Positions 34,480 through 45,649 of a DNA stretch of 64,000 bases are shown here, piece after piece. The notes beneath the pieces are model-generated. The model was not told the origin of the DNA. It worked only from the letters and a program-made list of their open reading frames with translations, and searched no databases. The DNA comes from Thermothielavioides terrestris NRRL 8126 (Eukaryota; Ascomycota; Sordariomycetes; Sordariales; Chaetomiaceae), in NCBI RefSeq assembly GCF_000226115.1, contig NC_016459.1:434001-498000 (forward strand). Direction: 5' to 3'. A program made the translations under genes and the position numbers. Numbering within the stretch: the first letter of the stretch is position 1; each line of letters starts with the position of its first letter.

Positions 34480-37400
34480 CAGATCGAAAGCACTGTCCTT
34501 ATACGCTTAGATAAGAATTAGAAGCCTACAGTAACAATGCTAGATACTAGGTCGAATTACAATATAATCAGTCGTAGCTTTCTAGCTAAGTACTTATAGT
34601 TGACCAAGTTCATTCAGTGCCCTAGATTTGCCGCTATTGGCAATATACTTGTTCTAACGTATAGCGTATACCCCTTGTATATTCGTATCACCGACCACCT
34701 TAGATACTCCTAGACCTACCTACTACGCTTTATAGTCGTAGATATCGAGCTATTTACAATCCTCTTAGGCTAGACTTAGATAGAGATAGCTAAGCTATTC
34801 TTCAACTACTACGAAAAGACTTGGACTTACCTAAACTCGAAGCGCCACCTTAGCTTATAAGTTGAGCCCAAGTAGAATTAGAGCGATAATACTTTCCTTG
34901 TTACTACGCTTATACTAGTCACCGACCTAGCCAAACCGCCCAACCCAACCAACCTAGACGACCTAGCCGAAGAAGACTCGCCCACCGTTAGCTTACAACC
35001 TACTACTCCTAAGCTCCTAGAAGTATATAAGGCCTACCAAGACCTCTTCTCCACTGTAGATCGACCTCCCCTACCTCGCTATACTACGCTTGAGTACTAT
35101 ATCGATCTCGAAAACGGTGCAACTACGCTATAGGGGCTAATCTACCCTCTTAGCGAAAAGGAATTGGAAACCCTATATAAGTAGCTCGTAGAGGCTCTAG
35201 AGAAGTAGTAGATCCGACCTTCTACTAGTCCTATAGACGCGCCTATTCTATTCGTTCCAAAGAAGGGAGGCGAATTACACTTCGTTGTCGACTATCGTAC
35301 ACTCAATCACATTACCTACAAGAACTACGCTCCTATTCCTCTAATTAGCGAGATCCTCGATCGCCTATCTTCTACAAAGATCTATATCAAGCTCGATTTG
35401 AAGGATATATACTATCAGATCTAGCTATATAAGGGCGACGAGTAGAAGACCACCTTTCGTATATATTATAGCTACTTCGAGTTTATTATAATGCCGATAG
35501 GCCTGGCTAACGTACCTACAACCTTCTAGACTTATATCAACTATACCCTCTCTAGCCTTGTTAATGTCACCTACATCGTATATTTAGATAATATATTGAT
35601 CTTTAGCAACGACGAAGCTAAGTACGAATGGTATATACACGAAGTTTTAGAACAGTTACAAAAAGCCGACCTCTACATCAACTTCCCTAAGTGCCAATTC
35701 TATATATACAAAGTCGAATTCCTTAGGTTCATTGTTACCCTAGAGGGCATTAAGATAGAACCATCGTACGTTAAAGCCATTGCGTAGTAGCCACTACCTT
35801 ATAGCACTTACGATATCTAGATATTCCTTAGGTTCACTAGCTTCTACCGTAGGTTCATTCGCAACTACTCGAAGATCTACACTCCCTTGACCGACCTACT
35901 CCGAGGCAATCGTACCTTTGAGATAACATAGAATACAATCGATACGTTCTACGAGCTACAACGCAGATTCCAGGAAACGCTTGTCCTACGCTATTTCGAT
36001 CCTAGCCTTCCGATCTACATTGAGGCAGATACTTCGAAGTTCGCCATTAGCGTAGTCCTCTCCCAACTATTCGAGGGCCAGTAGCACCCTATTGCGTTCC
36101 ACTCCCACAAACTTAGCCCCAAAGAAATACGCTATAGTACCGATAATAGGGAGCTACTTACACTCGTCGACGCCTTTCGTACTTAGCGGCATTACCTCCT
36201 ATACTTATAGACTACCGTCATCGCCCTTACTAACTATCTGAACCTCGAGTATATAAAGACGAAGAAGTGGCCCTCTATATAGCAGCTACACTAGAGCGAT
36301 AAGCTTATAGAATTTAACTTCGTCATTAAGTACCACCCTAGCCTATAGAACCCTATTGACGGACTCTCTCAAAGACTAGACCTAGTAGAAGGCCCTAGCG
36401 ACGAAGGCGCCAAGAACCCACTGCTACAGCTCCTAGAGGAGCATATTGCTATAGGAAAGGACTATATACCAAGGCACTGCTCTACGGTTAGGGTTGTCAC
36501 TCTAGCTATATAGCCAAGACCTAGTATAGGCCTTAGAGAGTTAGAGGATACGTATAAGCTACGTAAGTAGGAGTTTAATAAGAGTATTGTACCTAATATA
36601 CACCTCGAGGAGGGCTATCAGGAGGTCTCATAGTATATAGGTAGCGGCAAACGTCACCGTAAGCCTATAGCTAGGGACGAGGGAGAGGCGATAGCGTAGA
36701 GGCCTCGCCTAGATAACGCTTTTCCACTAGTCAACCACAGCTTGGACGAAAGTGCTACCTATAGCCTAGATAGACCTAGTAAACCACCACTAAAGCGTAG
36801 CTCCTCGGAGGCCCAGGAAATATACGTAAGGGAACCTGGCTACCCAGGGCCTAGGCAGCGACCCCCCTTGGACTAGACGGCCCATAGCAGTCTAGCTAGT
36901 AGCGTATATACGCCTGATCACTGCCTATACATTGCTACCGCTACTAAGAAGCCAATAGAGGACGAAGGCTAGCCTTTTAAGTAGCAACTAATCTAGGTAT
37001 AGGAAGTCGATCCCTAGGTGACTAAGGGCGCTTAGAAGACAGCTCGTATATACAGGCAATGGAAGCTCGGAGACAATAGCATCCTACATTACAATAGTAG
37101 GATCTATATGCCTATAGCTCTATAGTATACGCTTTTAGCGTACTACTACAACGCTACAATAGGTAGCTATAGCAGCATCAAGAAGACTTACAAACGCCTA
37201 ATACGCTACTACTACTAGCCGGACATACATAGGGAGATCGATCGATATATAGTAGAATACATTATATACGGCTATACGAAAGCGAGAACCTACTGCCCTT
37301 ATAGCGAGCTCGTAGCGCTATCGGTTCCTAAGCGCCTATAGCAGGATATCACAGTCGACTTCGTCACTGGCCTACCCACCTCCATCGACCCCTATATATA

Positions 37401-38430
37401 CAAACCCTACGACGCCGTCCTCGTTATCGTCGATAAATTTACTAAGTACGCCCTCTATATCGTAACGTACAAGCAGCTCTAGGCTAGCGCCTTTGCCCAC
37501 CTCTTCTTCGATTACGTCTACCGACCCTTCGGCCTACTATAGACCATTGTTTCCGACTATAGGAGCTTGTTTACAAACGGGTTTTAGCGTATACTCTACG
37601 ACCTCTTAGATATTATATAAAAGCTAAGCACTATATACTATCCTTAGACTAATAGCCAGACAGAGAGGCAGAATCAAGCGTTGGAGCATTACCTACATAC
37701 TTACTACGCGTAGGAGCAGTATAACTAGGCGTAGAAGTTGGCTCTAGCCAAATACACTTACAACACCTCAGTGTATTCGGCTACGAAGGCGACCCTAGTA
37801 TATCTCCTTTACGGCTACTACCCACGTAATCCAGTAGACCTACTTACGAATAGCTCAAGCAACGTTCCTACTACGGAGGAGTATACTAGGAAGCTCGCCA
37901 AGGATCAGGAAAGAATCTACGAGGCCCTAGTACAAGCCAACGAAGGTTATATAAAATAGTACAACCGTAAGTGTATACCTATAACCTTTAGAGTTGGCCA
38001 ATAGGTTTAGGTTGATTCAAGGTATATTCGCCAACGGCGCCTAAGTAGTAAACTCGTAGATAAGTATCTTAGGCTATTCAAAATTATCGCTAATATAGGC
38101 AGTAAGAAGATAGTATATCGCTTAGATCTCCCGCCTACGTTCAAGTTCTACCCTGTTTTCTCTATTGCGATACTCGAGCCGTTCAACGACAACCTATAGG
38201 AAGCGCTTGTATACTACGATCGTATATAGGTCGTTGTACAAAAGCAGCATTAGGAGGTCGAAGCCATTCTTGATTATATAGAGCCACCTCTCGATAGGTA
38301 TTTCCTCATTAAGTGGAAGAACTACTCGCTAGAGGAGAACACCTAGGAGCTATATAGATATATTGATAATAGGCCTTTACTATACGCTTACGAAGTACAT
38401 ATTCAAGATGAGCATAGGCGTAGGCGATAA
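34480..38430 (+). pseudogene. Pol of inner gypsy element: PR, RT, RNase H, IN, chromodomain
   Basis: Protease traces (MLDTRSNYNIISRSF) lie at about 34,540. RT runs from about 35,250 to 35,790, with [31 protein letters not shown] and YLDNILIFS (from YLDD). RNase H follows at about 35,990-36,400 (IEADTSKFAISVVLSQ, PIAFHSHKLSP, ELLTLVDAFR). A basic spacer comes next. The integrase core runs from about 37,300 (DFVTGLPTS, FTKYALYI, IVSDYRSLFTNGF, TNSQTERQNQALE), with the longest open piece at 37738..37959. The gene ends with a GPY-like region and a chromodomain at 38,290-38,390 (FLIKWKNYSLEENT). In-frame stops fall mainly at TGG and CAR sites. Confidence 0.85.
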
Positions 38431-38689
38431 ACGGCGGAAATGTAACGAGGGCGCTAAACGGTACTTCAATTAAGGAAAAAAGAAAAGAAAAGGAAAAAAG
38501 AAAAAACAACGTAAGAACCACCTACCTACCCAATAGCTACCCCCTATATCGCCAAGTCCTTCTCTAAGCCCTAGATCGACTCTGTTATAAACTTAGCTAC
38601 CTATACGTTATTAGCGCTCTCCTCGCTACCCTCCTCCCCCTCCTCACCCTCCTCTAGTAGTGGACTCTAGCTCTTTACTACTATCAAAA

Positions 38690-39960
38690 TTTCATTCTTT
38701 AATTGTTAGCTACATATACGCTTCGTAGACATAATGGACTTACAAACTTACTACTACCCCCTCTATACGCTTCTACTACTCCTCTAGCTTGGCCAGCCTC
38801 TCTACTACCTCCTCCAACGTAGTGCTAGGAGGAGGGGGAGGAGGTAGGAGCGGCGTAGATGTACCGACGAAGCGCTAGAAGCGCCTCTTCAGCACGCCCT
38901 CCGCCTTCTACACCTCCCCCCACTACTCCAAGAAGTTCTTAGAGCAGGCGGTAGAGGCGACCGAGGCACCGCTAATAGCCTTGTAGGCCACTATAAGCGC
39001 ATCGACAACGCCCTAGACAAGCGTAGCCAGCTAGAATATACTTAGTACACATATCGTACATATAGAGGAGACACTTAAAAACTTACCTTTTCATTAGCGG
39101 CAAAGTAGTCCCTCTTATCGAGGGCTTCGATAAAGCTATAAACTATAGCGAAGGCAATAGAATAAATCTTCATTTTTTCAAAGGGATCAATAATAACGTA
39201 ACACATATACAACGAAAATACAGGTTTCAGCTTTAAGGCGCTAAGGTCAACGCCTTTAAAGGAGGAGGGCAACTTATAGCCAGACAAATATAGTTATTTT
39301 ATATACACTCAACGTAGCGCAAACTAGAACCTACAAGTATATTAGATGTAACGAATATACAACCTACATATAGATATACACCGGCTTAATAGTAGTAGAC
39401 AAGGGCGCTACCACTATTGAAAAACTTAGCTATACAACGGCGGTAACTACTATTGTTAATATACGTATAGCCTACACCTCCAATATACTTCGGTTACACT
39501 CTCTACACTTATAGAATAATATAGGCAACGCCTATAGAGACTCTCTTCTTAGGCGTCGAGTCAAGGTCACTAGACTACTATACTGTTAGCGATTACATTG
39601 CTCCCTATCTACGCCCTCTCTATATACCGCCCTTCTCTTATAACCGAAGCTACCCTTATATAGAGTCGAAGGCTCGGATTCCTCTATCTCTTCGTCCTCG
39701 TCTTCCTCCTTCTTCTCCTCCTTCTCGTCGTCATTGGCAGGCGTAGCCGCTACGCCAAACGTATACTCTATAGGAGCCGTAGGTACATCGTTGGCGGGCG
39801 ACTCCGCCTCGCCAACAAGGCGCTCTTCAGGCGCTACGTTGATAGGCTAGAAGCCTAGGCTCGAGAACAACTTTAATATAATTGCTTCTACCTAGCGTAT
39901 TAGCAGCGTCTACCCTACTCTATCTATCGATATCTTAGCGTTGAAGGTCACTTACGAGGT
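38690..39960 (-). pseudogene. Antisense spliced ORF in inner gypsy element
   Basis: Between the pol stop and the 3' LTR, on the opposite strand to gag-pol. Reading from about 39,950 downward gives an acidic domain (ANDDEKEEKKEEDEDEEIEE), then LYKGSFGYKRRAVYREGV and a possible finger CREC. The open exon from Met 39287 (MSGYKLPSSFKGVDLSAL ... YFAANEK) ends at a perfect donor GTAAGT (39086). A 56-nt intron ends TTCTAG (39031), and the frame resumes in phase with LATLV and GVVDALIVAYKAISG. A Pro-rich run and a coiled-coil-like VVERLAKLEE come last. Product not recognised; stops elsewhere fit RIP. Confidence 0.5.
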
Positions 39961-40988
39961 ATAGCTAGAAATGAATAAGTTATTTAAATCTACTACATTA
40001 TTAGCGCACCATTACATTCTTCCCACTAGCCATATAGCGAGTTCGCCAACTATACGGCCCTTGTACACTAGAATCGCCAGAGCCATCCTATTAATCGAGA
40101 GCCATCCTACTAATCGACCGAACTATCGTAGAGCGACCTACCGAGGAGAGGCGAGGGCGAAAGCGCTAAAAAAAAAAAACGAATTATCTATAGAGCAAAG
40201 AAGTCAGCTATACGCGCGCGATCAGAGGGAGCGTTAGGAGGAAGCAGAGGGTATATATACGATCGTAATTACAGGCCAATATCGTATTGTCGTCGTAGTA
40301 GGCTAGGCACTTAGGTAGACTAGGCACTTACGAAGATAGCGTAAAGGAAGAAAAGAAGGAAAGGAAAGCTAGGAGCCACGAGCCTAGAAGATATACTCAG
40401 TAAGGTAGTCCAAGCTTAGAGGGCTCAAAATCCTATATTTCTTATATCGCAATGTTCTAATAGAAGTTTCAATTCCCCTTTTCTATATACGTAGCGAAGG
40501 CGCTTAGGATATATATAGTGTACACTCCTTACCTCTTTTTCTTTCCTACTATTACCCTAAATATATACACCTTCTATTCAGTTCTATTCAGCTCTATTGT
40601 TGCTTTCCTATTTCAGGCCTAAATAGGCCCTAAATAGGCAGCCCTAGATCTAAACAGGCCACTTCCATCTAGGCCGCCCTAGATCGCGTATACAGAGGAG
40701 CAGTTAGATCGATAGAGGCTATATATATAGGAAGATCGTAAGCCACGTATACGCCACCCGAACTACCGCTACGCAATCTGCCGCCAATAGGTTAGGCCAT
40801 AGGCCAAAGCGCAACTAATAGGAACTACGCATATAGCAAGATCGTAAGCTACATATACGCCACCCAAACTACCGTTACGTAGTCCGCCACCGGGCATATA
40901 AGGCTACGACCCCAAGGCGCGACTACTACGCCCCTTAGGCTACAGTATAGCAGTCCCTAGGGTCAGGGACCTTGAAGGAGGAGAGCCC

Positions 40989-41583
40989 TGTTATACCCCG
41001 GAGCTACCCTAACCCATAGGACCCGCCTCGGTACCTAGCACAGCCCTCGGAACGCGCCTCGGCACCTAGCACAACCCTCGGCCCGACCACCTCGCCCTAC
41101 ATCCGGCACCCAGCGTAGCCTAGCTAACCACAGGGCACTACGCAGGTCATCTATATACGCCACTAGGGCGTACGTCAGTAGCCTAGATCACGCGAACCAC
41201 CTAGAGGAACGATCGGAGGGGCATAGAGCTAAACGAAGTGCAGGGCATTAGGCTAAGCAAGTACAGGGAACTAAGACATTGGGTCGGCAACAGAGCGGAT
41301 TAGGCGCATTTAGGGAGCTATACAGGCGCTATAGGATGGCCTAGGAAAGGATCTACGAGCTCAGGAATAGAGGCTGGCCGATACAGAGGAAGATCGAGGG
41401 CTAGGATAGGAGAAATAAGGAGGATAGAACCCATAGGCAGTAGGAGAGGCCAGCGTTCAATACAACCACCCGCAACCCCCCCTACCTATAGCTACCCTAT
41501 AGCGCGTGCTCTGCTTGTGCCTTACTCGTACTCCGTCACTTTAACGTATACCCCTTTCCTTCTAGGAGCCCCCGCTCCTGACA
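40989..41583 (+). repeat. 3' LTR of inner gypsy element
   Basis: 595 bp, TGTTATACCC...CTCCTGACA. Same length as the left copy with scattered transitions; preceded by the polypurine tract and followed by TSD AAAGA. Confidence 0.9.
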
Positions 41584-43169
41584 AAAGAGCTACTACTTAT
41601 ACCATTATAGCGCTAATCCTCGAAGTAGGGTCTATATCTCTATATATAGAGTCTCTTCTTTTACTAAGTAGTATCTAATAACCTAATCTACCTATTTAAC
41701 CTAAAGGTTGACGTCCCTATAGTATAACTACTATTTATTGTACTATAGGTCCTAGGGTTCCTTAGCCTCGTTCTCTATATCTAGCTAGAAGAGACTAATA
41801 TCTTAAATCTTCTATTTCGACGTAGGTATAGACGGTTATAAAAACGTAATACTTCTGTCCTTGGTTTTAGGCTAACAGTCTTCTACGCCTATAGCTCTAT
41901 TCGCCCTTTCGATTATAATGTTTAGGTTCTTTATTATTCTAGCTATCTAAGTAAGAAAGTCCTATATAGCGAAAGCGGCTTAGATATCTATAGCTCTAGC
42001 TACTTGTCTAAAGGGTCTAGCTCCTTATCCAAAGGGTCTAGCTACTTGTCTATATAATAGGCTTAGCATCTCTTAGAATAGTAAAGAGATACTAGAATCG
42101 ACTAAACTATCTATATATTCTATTCTAAGGTTTTAAATAACTATACCTAGTCTAGGAAGCCTAGATAGGTACTAGGATAGTTGGCTAGGTGTCTATAGCA
42201 ATAGCTAGAGAACCTAGTTGAAAGCGCTAATTAGCTAAGCTATTAGAGATAACAAGTCTTCCTCTTTAAGTTATTGGTTCTAAGGTAGTAGATCCTATAA
42301 TCCTCTTCGTAGTCCTTAGTAGCGTCTACTAAGATTATAGCTACTAACGATATAGGTTTTATATCCCTATTAAAGAATAGTTAGTATATCCTAGGTTTCT
42401 AGTTACTCTTAGAAGATTAGGCTTAGTAGAGTTGCTAGCTAGTTCTTAGTCGGATTATATCTAGTTCTTACCAATATTTCTAGCGATATAGCTAGTCCTA
42501 GTTGCTAATCGTCGATCCCCTAAGGCTTTAGGGTCTTTAGCGATCCCTAACTCTCTAGTACTAAAGTCTCTAACGTTTCTTAGGTTAAGTCCTTAGTCTT
42601 TAAAGTAACGTCTTTGATCTTAGGGTCTAGAATAAGGTTCTTACTAATAGCTACTAGGACTTTACGTCTAATAGTTATAAGGTAGGCGTAAGGAATATAA
42701 TTGTCAAGTATCTAAGAGAGAGGATACTCTACGATATATAGTGTTTCGGCGTACTGTTAGGCGTAGACGTCTCCTTCTAGTGCTTCTTCAAGTAATACTA
42801 TAGCTTCTAGGTATTAGAGTTCTTAGGGATTAATAGCGGTTACCTACTAGACGTTGTAGGTAACCTCGAAGTCTTTAATAAACTTAAGTATCTACTATAT
42901 ATCTCTATAGACATTGGCGTTTATAAAGCTTAAATCTATCTAGCTTCTAACTCCTTATAAATACTTAGTACTAGAATAATAGTAGCTAGGTTATAAACTA
43001 GTTCGTTATAGATTATATACTCCGAAGCTTACTCCTTTATAAAGGAGCATTATCTACTTTAGGCGTTGCTCTATACAACTTGCTAGGTGTAACTCGTAAT
43101 ATCTCCCAATCCGAACTTAGCTCCCCTCAACGGGAAGCGAATAGGTTCAAATCGTTAGTAGGCACTACT
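41584..43169 (-). pseudogene. Gag remnant of outer gypsy element, part 1
   Basis: First coding region after the 5' (right) LTR, minus strand. One frame reads FINANVYRDI, ILKFIKDFEVTYNV, EAIVLLEEALEGDVYA and AETLYIVEYPLS, with stops at likely Gln codons. This resembles an acidic, helical gag protein. The region next to the LTR contains a GGTTCAAATC string resembling a tRNA T-arm, a possible trace of the primer-binding site. Confidence 0.5.
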
Positions 43170-43418
43170 TGTTATACGTAGATGGTGCTCAGTGACTATC
43201 TAGCGGTAAACGTATAAGGGTAAGAAAGATCAATGCCTCTTAGCCTCGTTAGCTAATGAGGCGGTACTCCTGAACACTAGTATATGTTATAAAAGTATGT
43301 TGATATAGTCTACTGTTCTACGAAGGGGTTGCGGGCGAGGTTCCCTTTTTTAAGGGAACGCTCGTCACCCCTGACTGTGGTATAGTCATAGGTGCCCTTG
43401 CCACAGTTGCGTATAACA
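43170..43418 (-). repeat. 5' LTR of outer gypsy element
   Basis: 249 bp, same length as 23392-23640; followed by TSD GCTAG and the continuing minisatellite. Confidence 0.9.
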
Positions 43419-43560
43419 GCTAGGTATAGTTAGTAAAGCCGTATATATACTCGACGAAGCTAGGTATAATCGACGAAGCTATATATATAGTTCATTGAGC
43501 TAGGTACAGTTAGCGAAGCCCTAGACATAGTTAACGAAGCTACGTATACACTATATATAC
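43419..43560. repeat. Minisatellite (right part)
   Basis: Resumes the GACGAAGCTAGGTA-type units of 23141-23391, more decayed, directly after the outer element. Confidence 0.75.
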
Positions 43561-43689
43561 AGTTACTTAGTAGCGTTCGACGAATATACTATAGTAGCGG
43601 TGGCGGCAACGTTGCAAATACCCTTATTAAGATAGTAGGATATAAGCTCCTAAACCAAGTTAGCGATTGTTCGACAGGACCTACGGATA

Positions 43690-43830
43690 TACAGCTATAG
43701 ACGTATAGATAGCTTAGCGGTAAAGCGGCCAACTTATAGAAAATAGATAGAAGTAGATAGTTGTAGATACCTTAATATTGTAATACTACTTATATAATTT
43801 AGTAGATCGTCGGTTCAATTCAAAAGACTT
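43690..43830 (+). other. tRNA-like (A box/B box) segment, degraded
   Basis: TAGCTTAGCGGTAAAGC near 43,708 fits a tRNA A box, followed by CCAACTTATAGAA (anticodon-loop-like). GTCGGTTCAATTC near 43,810 fits a B box. The spacing of about 100 bp is too long for an intronless tRNA, so it may be a tRNA relic with an intron or a SINE head. Short repeats of AGATCTTATATT follow to 43,920. Confidence 0.3.
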
Positions 43831-45649
43831 AAAGATCTTATATTTTAAGAAGGTTGTCGATTCGAAGGCTCAAAGATCTTATATTCAATTCAAGAAGGTC
43901 GCTAATTTGATTTAAAAGGCTCAACTATATATATATATACACACATATATATACAAGGCTAAGGTAGAGGAATAAAGATATAGGCAGGCCACTTCGGTAA
44001 AACGACTAATAACTACCGCCCTATAGACGTTTCCCTTTGGGCTAGAGTATAAGGGGATAGGTAGTAGTCGCAATAATAGTAGCGCCAAACCTTTTGCTCT
44101 CCTAGATATAGAAAATAGATGAGAGTTAAAGACCATTGGCTAGGCAATAGACGATCTTGCGATAATAGCTATAGTATTAAGCTTCTTTTTCTTAGCTAGC
44201 TAGGGGGTTGTTATATACATATAGCCTACTACGTCACTCACCGCCTAGCAAATCACCTCCAAAGTTGCCTACCCGCCTACCAAATTATAGAAAAATTTAA
44301 ATCGCACCTACTTTGAATACAACGCTACAGCTATATACACATCAATTGACAATATCTACACAAGCAGTTCAATTACACAGTTATATTAAGATATCTGTCG
44401 GTTCAATTGTATATATAACACAGGTAAGTCCTCGCCCTTTAGCCTATTCTATTAGCATTGCTAACCGCCCTATAGAGCCTCAATCAGTATAGAGATCATT
44501 GTACCTAGCGGTATACCTCTGCCTCCGCCTCCGCTAGGCGATAGCGTTCAGCAACCGCCTCTAGATACACCTAACCTTCTAGGACATACTTAGCAATGTT
44601 GTAAATACAAAAGAGACCTTCTAATTACACAGTTCGTCGGCAAACGCAACCTAACAGTAAACTATATAGACTACTATAACATAGCTATAAACTAAGTCAG
44701 TCGTCGTTACCCTATTATAGATACTTAGCTATATCTAATCTAACTATATCCTAGAAAGTACGTTCTAGTCGAGCAATTAGTTTTATCGCTAAGGTCGCTA
44801 GTACCATCTCTAGTAAACGTACTGTCGATAATACTGACTTCTCTTTGCTAAAGAAAATATATATTAACAGCCATTAGCCTAGGCCCTATATTCCTATTCA
44901 AGAGATCTTCGTATAGCTAGAGTCTCTAGCAATGTCTCCGCCTAGCCTAGCAGTTCAATCTAACAGCATTAAGTCTATAATCGTAGTAGGCTCTCCTCGC
45001 CCTTCTATTATCAACGGTTTATAGCCGCTACCTCCTATCATCGGCTAGTATCTATTAGAGATCGTCCTAGGTCACTATCAATATATAATAGTTGGCCTAT
45101 AGGTTAGAATAGCAGTTGGTCAACAGCTAGGTTAGGAACACTAGCCTACCGAACATCAATTATAGCTATATACAATAACTAGGGAGTTTAATCGCTACCT
45201 ATATACTCTTGTCGCCTAGCCGCCATTCCTATACTAGCCACAGCTATAGCTATATACTCCCTACCATATTCAGAACTTCTTCTTATAGACAACATCAATA
45301 GTTGTATAATATATACCTCGCTTCCTTCGCTAAGGTCAGACCTCCTAAGATTCGCCAACTATAGCTATAGCGCGTTAGCAACTTATAACAATCGAATATA
45401 ATTATCGTATATATCACCGCTATAGGGAGGCTCCCTCTACTACGCCACTACTTACAAAGCTAGTTCGCTATACCTAAGGTAAGGATCTATTCTAGCTAAT
45501 AGCTAGCACTCCCTTCTAGCTAATAGCTAGCGCTCCTCTCTAGCCAATAGCTAGCACTCCCTTCTAGCCAATAGATCCCAGCCCTATAGCTAGTACTCCT
45601 AGCTTACCTATAGCTACGAGAGCCCTAAATAATAATCCTTACATTATTT
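43831..45649. other. AT-rich sequence left of the Helitron coding region
   Basis: RIP-type sequence with no protein I can identify. A TA microsatellite lies at about 43,925-43,955. Short GCTAGCACTCC-type repeats occur near 45,500-45,600. It may include the 5' part of the Helitron; no 5' terminus was located. Confidence 0.4.

Larger units (their letters stand above)
32148..41583 (+). mobile_element. Inner Ty3/gypsy LTR retrotransposon, complete but degraded
   Basis: 9,436 bp, inserted into the gag region of the outer element. Bounded by 595-bp LTRs (32148-32742 and 40989-41583) and flanked by a 5-bp target duplication AAAGA (32143-32147 and 41584-41588). A polypurine tract (GAAGGAGGAGAG) ends just before the right LTR, confirming plus orientation. 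Gag, protease, RT, RNase H, integrase and chromodomain follow in order. Between pol and the 3' LTR lie 2.5 kb with an antisense spliced ORF. Confidence 0.9.
23392..43418 (-). mobile_element. Outer Ty3/gypsy LTR retrotransposon, interrupted
   Basis: Bounded by 249-bp direct LTRs (23392-23640 and 43170-43418) starting TGTTA and ending TAACA, and flanked by a 5-bp target duplication GCTAG (23387-23391 and 43419-43423). After removing the inner element the length is about 10.6 kb. All coding traces (gag, protease, RT, integrase, chromodomain, extra ORF) read on the minus strand, so the right LTR is the 5' LTR. It is RIP-degraded and inactive by itself. Confidence 0.88.
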
